From an uncultured Bacteriovorax sp. (GTDB lineage Bacteria > Bdellovibrionota > Bacteriovoracia > Bacteriovoracales > Bacteriovoracaceae), in contig CAMLKK010000039.1 of the NCBI GenBank assembly GCA_946480715.1, positions 1-23,491 of the forward strand: DNA of 23,491 bases, written 5' to 3'. This document shows positions 15,328-23,217 of the stretch, in pieces. A program made the position numbers and the translations under genes. The notes under the pieces were generated by a model that was not told where the DNA came from, did not search any database, and saw nothing but the letters and a program-made list of their open reading frames with translations. The stretch's first letter is position 1. Each line of letters opens with the position of its first letter.

Positions 15328-16099
15328 GACTTTTTCGGCGAACAATTTCGAAAACAAGAATTAAGAACAATCCAATTGAAAGGCCCCCAAGCATATTGCC
15401 GGGGCCTTTTGTTTTAGAAATGTCTGTAATTGATCCGCATCCACCACCTGGATGTTTTTTCGGATAGAGATAACTTATTCCATCGATGTCATCTCGACCT
15501 AGGGCCACGCGAGAATCTACAGTCGCATAATACATCAATGAGTCGGGAACAGGAGAGTGTCCTAATCCGAATGCATGTCCCAGTTCATGGGCCACGATGG
15601 CCACTTTTTCAGCTCGTGATTTTCCAGCAAACTGAGTTGTTGCACGATCATTGATCATAATGAGTGCCCCCACAATTGTTTTACCAGAAATATTATTCGG
15701 GATCGTAATACCTAAAATAGAAGGTGAAGGAAAATTCGTCGAATTTGAATTACATGTGATGAGAACTCCTTCTGAAACAGCTAGTGCAGGATTGGGGTCA
15801 CAGTTTGTTGAGGGAACACAAATATCACCTGTTTCATAAGCAGCAGCGACAGTTTTAACTATTCCTTTTCTCAGTTTCAATCGAGATGTTGGAGCTTGGT
15901 TCCAAAACTGGTCAACAGCATCTCCTACGATTGAAAGCAGTTCATTTTCGTCTATACCAATGTTTGAACAAAAGCCCGCGGCAACGTTAACCGGCACTTC
16001 ATCTTGCGCAAACACGAGCTTAACAGAATTGTTGAAAGTAAAAGCATGCGAAGTTGTAGTGAGGAGGAACGATATCATTCCGGCGAGGATGAGCTTCAT
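15311..16099 (-). CDS. Secreted matrixin-type zinc metalloprotease with C-terminal membrane anchor
   Basis: 262 residues. A signal peptide (MKLILAGMISFLLTTTSHA) is followed by a metzincin catalytic domain with HELGHAFGLGH (171-181) providing three zinc histidines and the catalytic Glu172, and a Met-turn SLMY (Met189). This is the matrixin (M10-like) signature; no propeptide cysteine switch is obvious. A Gly-rich stretch with one Cys (GGGCGS, 218-223) leads to a hydrophobic segment (about 237-252) ending in RRKS. Such Cys/Gly-linker, helix and Arg-cluster tails resemble MYXO-CTERM-like sorting signals; an ordinary anchor is equally possible. Its ATG overlaps the stop of the barrel-protein gene as ATGA, so the two are translationally coupled. 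Confidence 0.88.
   Translation of the reverse strand: MKLILAGMISFLLTTTSHAFTFNNSVKLVFAQDEVPVNVAAGFCSNIGIDENELLSIVGDAVDQFWNQAPTSRLKLRKGIVKTVAAAYETGDICVPSTNCDPNPALAVSEGVLITCNSNSTNFPSPSILGITIPNNISGKTIVGALIMINDRATTQFAGKSRAEKVAIVAHELGHAFGLGHSPVPDSLMYYATVDSRVALGRDDIDGISYLYPKKHPGGGCGSITDISKTKGPGNMLGGLSIGLFLILVFEIVRRKSPKLYT
15379..15414 (+). terminator. Probable pepP terminator inside the convergent matrixin gene
   Basis: AAAGGCCCC, a 13-base loop and GGGGCCTTT form a nine-base-pair GC-rich stem, followed by TGTTTT after the T-run. It lies about 50 bases after the aminopeptidase stop codon. On the minus strand it encodes the Gly-rich linker just before the matrixin membrane anchor. Confidence 0.65.
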
Positions 16100-16680
16100 A
16101 GAATTTCTCCAAAGTGATAAGTCGCATGCACACCAACGCTCAAGGCCCTGTCTTCACTTGATGCTATATTAAAAATGTAGGTACGAATCTCACCCGACCA
16201 TGATGTTGTAAAATCTTTTTCGAGTCCTAAATTGAGTATGAAGTTGCGTGTGTAAACGGCTTCTTCCGGAAGAGGAAAGCTATCGATCGTCGTTCCGTTA
16301 TTGAGTTCAACTTCTCCACCAGGTCCCCAAATACGAGTGAAGAAGAGTCCTAGGCCACCAATGACATTAACGTAGGGGTTTTTGTATTTTGCATTGATGA
16401 GGGCCGCAATCGTCATACGTTTAATATTTTCGTCAGTTCCTTTTTGGGGAAGAGAAAAGGCCAGTTGAGGGGAAACAAAGAATCCATCCGCAACCGAAAC
16501 ATCCATGCTCGAAGCAATGTAGGGAGTGAAAGAACACACGTTTTTATCGCCCTTTTCATCTGTTTGAAATTCTCCAACGTATTCGCAGAGATTTCCTAGC
16601 GAAAATGTTAGATCTGTCGCAGCGAAAGATGCAGATGTTAAACACAGGAGTGCAATGGTCAGGTATATTTTTTTATTCAT
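16096..16680 (-). CDS. Outer-membrane beta-barrel-like protein
   Basis: 194 residues with a signal peptide (MNKKIYLTIALLCLTSASFAA). The mature protein alternates hydrophobic and polar residues in short strands (DVSVADGFFVSPQLAFSLP, FILNLGLEKDFTTSWSGEIR, ALSVGVHATYHFGEIL) separated by turns, and it ends in an aromatic-containing strand, as expected for a small eight-stranded outer-membrane barrel. Two cysteines near residues 30-50 (NLCEYV and NVCSFT) could form a disulfide. No family is recognised with certainty. It overlaps the matrixin gene by ATGA and probably forms an operon with it, so the pair may act together at the cell surface, which is inference. The start has no good ribosome site, but the signal peptide fixes it. 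It is divergent from serC. Confidence 0.7.
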   Translation of the reverse strand: MNKKIYLTIALLCLTSASFAATDLTFSLGNLCEYVGEFQTDEKGDKNVCSFTPYIASSMDVSVADGFFVSPQLAFSLPQKGTDENIKRMTIAALINAKYKNPYVNVIGGLGLFFTRIWGPGGEVELNNGTTIDSFPLPEEAVYTRNFILNLGLEKDFTTSWSGEIRTYIFNIASSEDRALSVGVHATYHFGEIL

Positions 16681-16766
16681 AATCGTTTAGTATTCTTTCA
16701 AATCCTGCGCTAAAATGTCTATGTCTAATTCCCTTACTCTTGAACAATTCAGCTGAGGAAATCACC

Positions 16767-17885
16767 ATGTTTGATACTTTAGAGATTCCAAAAAATGTAA
16801 TTCCAACTGATCCACGTTTTGGTTCAGGCCCATCTCTCGTCCCTGTAGAGTTTCTCAATGCTCTCGCAAAAACAGGTACCGAGTTCATGGGAACTTCCCA
16901 CAGAAAGCCGGCCGTACGTAACGTTGTAAAAGAAATCCAAGATGGTTTGATGAAATACTTCAACCTTCCAAGTGATTATCTTGTTGTTATGGGGAATGGG
17001 GGAGCTACACTTCTTTTTGATATGATTGCATTAGGCCTTGTTGAAAAGAAAGTATCTCACTTCACATGTGGAGAGTTTTCAGAAAAATGGTTTAAATCAT
17101 CGAAGCTCGTTCCATGGATTGAAGCTGAACAAGTTGCAGTTCCATTTGGAAAAGGGATTAACGGAAAAGCTGTTCCAGGTTCAGATGTTATTGCTGTAAC
17201 ATTGAATGAAACTTCTACTGGTGTTCAAATTTCTGCTCTTCCTCAAGTTGATGCTAATACGCTGCTTGCGGTAGATGCCACTTCAGGTGGCGGGCAATGT
17301 CCGTGTGATCTTTCTAAAGTTGATGTTTTCTTCTTTGCTCCTCAAAAAGTTTTTGCAAGCGATGGTGGTCTTTGGATTGCGATCATGTCGCCAAAAGCTC
17401 GCGCTCGTGCAGCGAAAATTGCGGGAGACAAATCACGTTACATTCCGGACATCATGAGCTGGACTCACGCAATTACTAACTCAGAGGCCAACCAAACATA
17501 CAATACTCCTGCCTTAGCGACTTTATTCTTCATGAATGAACAAGTGAAAGAAATGAATAAACTTGGTTACGCTGAAGTTCAAAAACTCGCTCAGAAAAAA
17601 GCTGATCTTCTTTATGGTTGGGCAGAATCAAAACCATACCTTTCTTGCTTCATTGAAGAAAAAGAATTCAGATCAATCGCAGTAGCTACTATTGATGTCG
17701 ATAGCAGAGTCAATTGCGATGATGTGATCAAATTCTTAGAGAAGAAAAAATACGTTTATGGAATTGATGGATATAGAAAACTAGGTCGCAATCAATTCAG
17801 GATTTCAATGTTCCATAACATCAGCTATGACAATCTTGAAAGGTTGACGAAACTTCTCTCTCACATGATCGAATCAAAATTGTAA
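16767..17885 (+). CDS. serC: Phosphoserine aminotransferase, actinobacterial-type
   Basis: 372-residue class V aminotransferase converting 3-phosphohydroxypyruvate and glutamate to phosphoserine. RFGSGPSLVP (17-26), MGTSHRKPAVRNVV (41-54), GNGGATLLFD (76-85), VDATSGGG (169-176, PLP Asp170) and the PLP lysine Lys194 in FFAPQKVFASDGGLW are all present. The GSGP and GTSHR segments and the overall order follow the SerC form described from mycobacteria rather than E. coli SerC. The start at 16767 has GAGGAA 7 bases before it; a TTG at 16740 is less likely. A 13-codon frame at 16715-16756 ends on the ribosome site but has no ribosome site of its own. It is divergent from the barrel-protein operon. 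No other serine-pathway gene is present. Confidence 0.88.
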   Translation: MFDTLEIPKNVIPTDPRFGSGPSLVPVEFLNALAKTGTEFMGTSHRKPAVRNVVKEIQDGLMKYFNLPSDYLVVMGNGGATLLFDMIALGLVEKKVSHFTCGEFSEKWFKSSKLVPWIEAEQVAVPFGKGINGKAVPGSDVIAVTLNETSTGVQISALPQVDANTLLAVDATSGGGQCPCDLSKVDVFFFAPQKVFASDGGLWIAIMSPKARARAAKIAGDKSRYIPDIMSWTHAITNSEANQTYNTPALATLFFMNEQVKEMNKLGYAEVQKLAQKKADLLYGWAESKPYLSCFIEEKEFRSIAVATIDVDSRVNCDDVIKFLEKKKYVYGIDGYRKLGRNQFRISMFHNISYDNLERLTKLLSHMIESKL

Positions 17886-17900
17886 TTTATTCTTTATCGG

Positions 17901-17926
17901 GCCTACGTAGCTTTACGTAGGCTTCC
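17901..17926 (+). terminator. Hairpin after serC
   Basis: GCCTACGTA, loop GCTT, TACGTAGGC gives a perfect nine-base-pair stem 15 bases after the serC stop codon, followed by a pyrimidine stretch TTCCTTC rather than a true T-run. It is probably an intrinsic terminator of moderate strength. Confidence 0.7.
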
Positions 17927-18045
17927 TTCAGACAATATGTGAAAATTTCCTGACAAAAATTACATTACTAGTATCAAGCTTATCTTTTGTCCCGTTTCAT
18001 CCGAAAATAATTTCGAAAGTAATTCTTGTTTGAGGATCTTAAGAA

Positions 18046-19620
18046 ATGATTTCTAAAAAAATGACTGTTGGAACGAAGATTAAACTGTTGATGTGTTTTC
18101 TCATTATTACACTCATGACAACTTCTGGACTTTCGTTTTACATGTCAGAACGATTCACCAATCAGATTAATGATCTAGGTGAAGTTCAGCTTCCGGGTTC
18201 TGGTCACATGAATCTTGCAGATATGATGCACGATGGGATTCGCGCGAACGTTTATTCCGCCATCTTAGAAGCGAAATCTGAAAACTCTGAAATCAAAAAA
18301 GGGATTAAAGAAGAATCCAAGGAATTCGCAAACAGTATTCATGAACATATTAGAGGTCTCGAAGAATTAAATCTTCATCAGGAAACAAAAGATGCTATTA
18401 AACCAGCTCTTCCGCGAATCGAAGAGTATGTGAAAAGTGCAGAGTTAATTGTTGATACGGCCTTGACTGGTGATGATGTTAAAGCGCGTGCCATGCTTCC
18501 GGAATTCAATCAACGATTCGAAGCTCTGGAAAGAGAGCTGGCAAGATTAGGTGGACTCATTGAAACGGATGCAGCAGAGTCAACTCGACATGGTTCCGCC
18601 ATCAAGAGACAGGCCCTCATTGCCAATATTATTTCATTTGGTATTGGTATTTGTCTCATGGTCTTTTTTTGGCTCGTCATCCGTGAACAACAAAACGAAA
18701 TTGGCGTTGTGATTGAGAACTTAAATACCGAATCAAAACACATTGGTGAGATTGCTTCAAACATGAATGCTTCTGCCCAAAATCTTTCTTCTTCAACTCA
18801 ACAGCAGGCGAGCGCTTTTCAACAATCAGCTGCGGCCCTAGAACAAATCAGTGCGACTATTAAGGCGACAGAAAACAATTCAAGACGTTTGGATGAAAAC
18901 TCAAAAACAAGTTATGCCACGGCTTCAAATGGGAAAATGACCATTGAACAAATGTTAAATGCCATGGATGTCATCAGTAAATCGAACATGAAAATGACGG
19001 AACAAATTGAAACCAGCAACAAGCGCATTGCAGACATTGTAAAAGTCATTAGCGAAATCGAAAGCAAAACAAAGGTCATCAACGATATCGTTTTCCAGAC
19101 AAAACTCCTCTCATTTAATGCTTCAGTTGAAGCTGCAAGAGCAGGCGAACAAGGAAAAGGTTTTGCCGTAGTTGCAGAAGAAGTAGGGAATCTTGCCGCC
19201 ATGTCAGGAAACGCGGCCAAAGAAATTTCTGAAATGCTCACAAACAGCATTCAAACCGTTCAATCAATCGTTAACGAAAGTACCTCAACAGTGATAACCC
19301 TCTCGCAAGATGGTCGCTCAAAAGTCGAGCAAGGCATTCAAATCGCCAATCGCTGTGGAAATGCCCTTGAAGAAATCGTGAGCCAGACATCTTCAGTCGG
19401 CGAACTCATCAACGAAATCACCACGGCCGTTAAAGAACAATCTCAGGGGATTCACGAGGTCACAAACGCGATGGGACTTCTAGATCAAGCAAGCGGACAA
19501 AACTCGGTGACATCGAAAGAAAACCTTCAATCAGCAGTCGCACTTCAAGAGCAAGTTCATCGTTTGGAGAATGTGGTGGCTTCGTTGGCCTCTATGATGA
19601 CGACGAAGAAAGCTGGGTAA
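18046..19620 (+). CDS. Methyl-accepting chemotaxis protein without a HAMP domain
   Basis: 524-residue chemoreceptor. TM1 spans about 12-32. A helical periplasmic four-helix-bundle-like sensor of about 155 residues follows ([19 protein letters not shown] is characteristic). TM2 spans about 190-213. The signalling coiled coil contains the hairpin tip [20 protein letters not shown] and [11 protein letters not shown] (355-383), which contacts CheA and CheW. I see no recognisable HAMP domain: residues after TM2 lead almost directly into coiled-coil repeats. No C-terminal NWETF-like tether is present. The ribosome site TGAGGA lies 9 bases before the ATG. It is a single gene with a leader of about 120 bases after the serC terminator. 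The ligand is unknown. Confidence 0.92.
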   Translation: MISKKMTVGTKIKLLMCFLIITLMTTSGLSFYMSERFTNQINDLGEVQLPGSGHMNLADMMHDGIRANVYSAILEAKSENSEIKKGIKEESKEFANSIHEHIRGLEELNLHQETKDAIKPALPRIEEYVKSAELIVDTALTGDDVKARAMLPEFNQRFEALERELARLGGLIETDAAESTRHGSAIKRQALIANIISFGIGICLMVFFWLVIREQQNEIGVVIENLNTESKHIGEIASNMNASAQNLSSSTQQQASAFQQSAAALEQISATIKATENNSRRLDENSKTSYATASNGKMTIEQMLNAMDVISKSNMKMTEQIETSNKRIADIVKVISEIESKTKVINDIVFQTKLLSFNASVEAARAGEQGKGFAVVAEEVGNLAAMSGNAAKEISEMLTNSIQTVQSIVNESTSTVITLSQDGRSKVEQGIQIANRCGNALEEIVSQTSSVGELINEITTAVKEQSQGIHEVTNAMGLLDQASGQNSVTSKENLQSAVALQEQVHRLENVVASLASMMTTKKAG

Positions 19621-19623
19621 CAA

Positions 19624-20433
19624 TTAGTTAAAAATAGCTAGCTGCTGCTGACATTCATTTTTTATTTTATCTTTGAAATCATTTGCACAAAACATTATGC
19701 GATTATTCGCACCTGGAATTTCTGTGTACTTCTTTGCTTTAGCGCATTCTTTTTCAAAGTTAGTTTTGTAAATTGTGCTGCATTCAGAATTGCTTTCGTA
19801 TAATGATTTACTCACTTCATCCAATTGCTTAATTGTCATAGAGAAAAATTTAAAGGCCATGTCTTTTTTCTCTAAAGGACTTAGCTTTCCTTTCAATTGA
19901 ACTGCTAATTCTAGCTGCGCCTCAAGTTTAGAAATCATATCTTTCAAACTCGGATGTGCATTGATCTTATAATCGATCATTGCTTTGTAGTTTTCTTCAA
20001 TTAATAAATTAGCTTTGAGATGTTCTGCTTGAGATTGTTTAAGTTCTTGTTCGTTCAGCTTAAATGTACAATCCTTGGTCGTTGCCGCTTCTATTTTTCC
20101 TTTCACATCCCTTTCCGCAAGTAAGCCATTTAGTTCATGAGCATTTTTATTTTCTGAACGATAATCAATTCGTTCTTTGAGTGTTCTATATTTTGAGCTT
20201 TCAAAATTTGGGATTAATGAATTTATGCAATTTTTACTTTTCAATATTTTATTAATTAATGTTTTCTTTTTATCCTCTGTCGAATTGTAATATTCTTCTC
20301 TGCTCGAATTATAATGAAGGAAAGCATTTTTTATATTTTCATTTTTAACGGCTAACTTTATTAGCTCTTCGTTTTGATTTGCCAATACGTTATGGGAAAA
20401 AATTAATAAAGAAATTATTTTTAACAATGTCAC
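19624..20433 (-). CDS. Unrecognised secreted protein, second gene of the AT-rich operon
   Basis: 269 residues from a GTG start. The N-terminal hydrophobic stretch (LLKIISLLIFSHNVLA) followed by NQNEE is a signal peptide, so it is exported. The mature part is highly charged, rich in Lys, Glu and Asn, and mainly helical by character (KLEAQLELAVQLKGKLSPLEKKD). Cysteines are spread as NC, DC, EC, EC, FC and EC pairs, six or more, allowing disulfides. The start GTG overlaps the upstream stop as GTGA, with AAGGA 8 bases before it, so translation is coupled to the 621-residue gene. I recognise no family. It ends three bases after the convergent chemoreceptor gene. The base composition is visibly more AT-rich than in the genes before 19.6 kb. 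Confidence 0.7.
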   Translation of the reverse strand: MTLLKIISLLIFSHNVLANQNEELIKLAVKNENIKNAFLHYNSSREEYYNSTEDKKKTLINKILKSKNCINSLIPNFESSKYRTLKERIDYRSENKNAHELNGLLAERDVKGKIEAATTKDCTFKLNEQELKQSQAEHLKANLLIEENYKAMIDYKINAHPSLKDMISKLEAQLELAVQLKGKLSPLEKKDMAFKFFSMTIKQLDEVSKSLYESNSECSTIYKTNFEKECAKAKKYTEIPGANNRIMFCANDFKDKIKNECQQQLAIFN

Positions 20434-22295
20434 TGCTGCATCCTTGTATTTTGAGTAGGTGTGACTTCACAAACATTTTTTATACATTTCACTGAATCAT
20501 CAACTGGGAACATACTGGTGAACATCTTCTCCAATGATTCACCTTGCTGCTCACATTTATAGTATCTATCAGTGATAAATGAATCGATTGTTTTTCGAAA
20601 TTGATCATTTTTAGTAAAAGCATAACTTTGGGGTTTGGTCATGTTCGTAGTGAATCGATAGATCTCGCAGTCTGAATCGGCCATGCATTTATTTAGACCT
20701 GAACTCTGAATAAAATTATTAACAGTCTTTTTAAATGCATTTACTTCACAATAGGAGATGATTTCTTGACATTGATCAATGTTACAAATGACTTTCGCAG
20801 GAGGAATTTTTAAAGAATCAATACATGTTTCATTGATTCTATACTCACTCTCTTTATTCTTTTTAAATTGATTGTTTACTGTTGTGTAAGATGTGCAATT
20901 TTTTTTGATATAAGTACAATCGTTGTCCGTTTTACAAAAATTTTTGCACAAATTTCTCTCAACTTTAAGTTGTATGAAGTGTTCTTGTGACAAATCAAGA
21001 TTACTTATTGAAAAATCAGCACAGCCATTAACCATTTTTCTTTCAATACCATAGGCATTTTTGAATACATCCCTAACGCATTCCGATGGACTATCTTTTA
21101 AATCGAGCATCTTCTTTTGTTCTGGGAGTGCTGTGTAATACTTAAAGACTTCTTTTGCGACAGTGCATTTTACTGGTTCTTCACCAGGAAGGAGAAGAAA
21201 TTCCACTAAATCATTTAGGTTGTTTCTGACTACAATTCGGCTTAAAAAATTCCTGTCTATATTTTGCAAATAAACGGTCTGATCGCTCTGAACATTATAA
21301 TTTTTCAACATTGGAATGATGACATTTTTAAAATAGTCAGGATTTTTTTCAAGCCATTTTGAAACAGGATAATATGAATCAAATGGGAGATTAGATAAGC
21401 TATTCATTGCCAGGTGTTTGACAAAAAAATCAACAGATTCCTGGGTCCACAGTCTTTTATTTCTTTTTCCAAAAAGCTGCTTAGCTAATGGAATCGGCAA
21501 AAGTTTAAGAAATTGAATATCATCTGCTTTTATTTTTAAAACTTCCACCCATTCAAAAATATGTGGGCTTTTTTCTGCCATTATATCTGTGAGAATTAAC
21601 TTGTTTTTTGCAAAAAAATCATTCAGCAAAGCCGAAAAGTCTTTAAGAAAAATTTTATCTTCTGGAAACTTATAATATTCAAATCGATAAGTTGAAAATA
21701 AATATTGGATGGCACAGACTGATGCTTCATTCTCACTATTAGTTTTTAAGACTCCAGAAGCATACTTTAGAGCGATTTTGCTTTTATATAAGTCCATCGA
21801 TGGAGCTAAGCCTGCATTTGAAGATTCTTTGAGAATGTCTTCACTTGAGATGTTGCATTTTATTTTTCCGATCGACATTGAAAAAGGATAAATATTTGCG
21901 TTTTGGGTTTGAATGAATTCACGATTGGGTATTTGATTATTGGCCAGTTGATCTTTTCTGATCTGTGCACAGGAAATACTTTTACGCTGACATTTGTTCT
22001 CTATACATTTAGGAGAATAGCAAATACTCCCAATGCCATTCCAATTACTGCATTCATCGGTTCTAAACTGCATAAGATAGAGTTCTAATTTCGTTTGATA
22101 TTGATTGTTAACGACGATCGTTTCGTCACAAACATTTTTCAAAGTGCAGTCACTGTCAGTTTTGCATGAGTATGCACATTTAGATAATTCGCTATATGCA
22201 GGTATGTCTTTTGAGTTAAGGAGAGATTTGCAAGTATCTGCCCATAACGAAAAACTTAGTGAACATAAAACGATTGCAATAATTTTAATTTTCAT
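20430..22295 (-). CDS. Unrecognised secreted cysteine-rich protein with three repeated Cys modules
   Basis: 621 residues with a signal peptide (MKIKIIAIVLCSLSFSLWA, cleavage before DTC). Three copies of one module are visible at residues 40-102, 450-509 and 537-609. Each has C-x5-C with DSD or DND before the second Cys, then N[ND]Q[YF], a further Cys, and a final C-x4-C (CIENKC, CNIDQC, CIKNVC). Modules 1 and 2 share CKTD[SN]DCT and VNNQ[YF]. Between the first two lies a region of about 340 residues with few cysteines and helical character. Similar C..D.DC patterns occur in secreted proteins of related deltaproteobacteria, but I cannot name a family. The ATG at 22295 follows another ATG at 22298, and longer starts up to 22376 dilute the signal peptide. 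No ribosome site is evident. It is first in a GTGA-coupled operon. Confidence 0.75.
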   Translation of the reverse strand: MKIKIIAIVLCSLSFSLWADTCKSLLNSKDIPAYSELSKCAYSCKTDSDCTLKNVCDETIVVNNQYQTKLELYLMQFRTDECSNWNGIGSICYSPKCIENKCQRKSISCAQIRKDQLANNQIPNREFIQTQNANIYPFSMSIGKIKCNISSEDILKESSNAGLAPSMDLYKSKIALKYASGVLKTNSENEASVCAIQYLFSTYRFEYYKFPEDKIFLKDFSALLNDFFAKNKLILTDIMAEKSPHIFEWVEVLKIKADDIQFLKLLPIPLAKQLFGKRNKRLWTQESVDFFVKHLAMNSLSNLPFDSYYPVSKWLEKNPDYFKNVIIPMLKNYNVQSDQTVYLQNIDRNFLSRIVVRNNLNDLVEFLLLPGEEPVKCTVAKEVFKYYTALPEQKKMLDLKDSPSECVRDVFKNAYGIERKMVNGCADFSISNLDLSQEHFIQLKVERNLCKNFCKTDNDCTYIKKNCTSYTTVNNQFKKNKESEYRINETCIDSLKIPPAKVICNIDQCQEIISYCEVNAFKKTVNNFIQSSGLNKCMADSDCEIYRFTTNMTKPQSYAFTKNDQFRKTIDSFITDRYYKCEQQGESLEKMFTSMFPVDDSVKCIKNVCEVTPTQNTRMQQ

Positions 22296-22341
22296 CATTA
22301 TATTAATATAGTTTATAAAAAATATTTTCATAGGAATTTTT
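22296..22341. promoter_or_regulatory. Very AT-rich divergent promoter region
   Basis: A 46-base gap between divergent genes, made almost wholly of A and T. TATAAA is present on both strands (plus 22314-22319, minus 22317-22312), but no good -35 goes with either. The minus-strand -10 would place transcription about 7-10 bases before the ATG, consistent with a very short leader. AGGAA at 22332-22336 is the ribosome site of the plus-strand gene. Confidence 0.35.
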
Positions 22342-23217
22342 GTGCATTTAAAAGACCTATTGTTTTTGTCTGGCATGGTGATTTCGTCTTCTGTTGGAGC
22401 AATTACATTAGAGGAGCGGATTTTCAGTAGTGGAGTTCAAAACGAACAAGAACTCAATTTAGATTTGTACGAGGAGCAAATTCGAACAGCTAAAGATAGA
22501 GCACAAATTGGAAAAGAAGTTACTTCTAAAATGGAGTTTATCTCGTTTAATAAAATAAATCAGGATGCTTTCGGTATTGATCCAAAACCATTCAAAAAAG
22601 AACATGGCATTTTGAATGATCTTCAATCTCAAAGATTTGAGAATTCCTATGATGCTAAAAATTTAGATTCTGTTACACCAGTCTCAACTTACATATCTCT
22701 TGTTAAAAAGGGAGAACCATTTACCGTTATCGATTTTATTCCAGGCAAACATGGAAGCGATGACCATTTTGTCGTTCAAGATTTGAAAAAAAATTTGTAT
22801 GAAGTTAGAAAAAAAAATTTTGAGGCATTCTTTATAAACGATTCTGTTCTGGTTGATCCCCCTAGAGTTTTTATGAACTACCAGAAAATTTCAAATAAAT
22901 GGAAAGATGCTCCTCGCGCCAGATTTTGTATGACTCTGAATAATAATACATCTGAGCAAAATCGAAAATTTATTGAAAATGCGGAAGACTTTGATCCAAA
23001 ATTTCAGGAAATAATTAAGGAGCTGGATTTAAAGTTCAAAAAAGCACTCACGAAGTTAACAGCTCATAATAAACTCAAGGCCGACGGCTATACATATTCG
23101 ATTCAATTCTCTCAACAGAAAAGATTATGTTATGGCCTGTACTTTGATGGGAATCAATCGTTTTTGAACACGCTTTATTTTCTTCCCAAACTTGCACCTG
23201 GAAGCTGGAAGTTTTAA
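22342..23217 (+). CDS. Unrecognised secreted protein in the AT-rich block
   Basis: 291 residues from a GTG start with AGGAA 5 bases upstream. The first 20 residues (HLKDLLFLSGMVISSSVGA) are a signal peptide, with cleavage predicted after Ala20. The mature protein begins ITLEERIF and is charged throughout, with only two cysteines, FCM (about 211) and LCY (about 263), that could pair. A DDHFVVQDLKKNLYEVRKKNFEAFF segment looks like beta-strands followed by a helix. I recognise no domain. It is divergent from the cysteine-module operon across 46 bases and shares its AT-rich composition. Its TAA overlaps the stop of the convergent oxidase as TTAA. Co-regulation with the operon is inferred from the shared short promoter region. 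Confidence 0.7.
   Translation: MHLKDLLFLSGMVISSSVGAITLEERIFSSGVQNEQELNLDLYEEQIRTAKDRAQIGKEVTSKMEFISFNKINQDAFGIDPKPFKKEHGILNDLQSQRFENSYDAKNLDSVTPVSTYISLVKKGEPFTVIDFIPGKHGSDDHFVVQDLKKNLYEVRKKNFEAFFINDSVLVDPPRVFMNYQKISNKWKDAPRARFCMTLNNNTSEQNRKFIENAEDFDPKFQEIIKELDLKFKKALTKLTAHNKLKADGYTYSIQFSQQKRLCYGLYFDGNQSFLNTLYFLPKLAPGSWKF

Noticed and set aside
16715..16756. 13-codon frame overlapping the serC ribosome site as a possible leader peptide
   Set aside because: It has no ribosome site of its own and no run of serine or regulatory codons beyond what chance gives.
19624..23217. AT-rich block as a toxin-immunity or secretion-system cluster
   Set aside because: No toxin domain, immunity-like partner, secretion component, or mobility gene can be recognised in the three proteins; only the secreted nature is supported.
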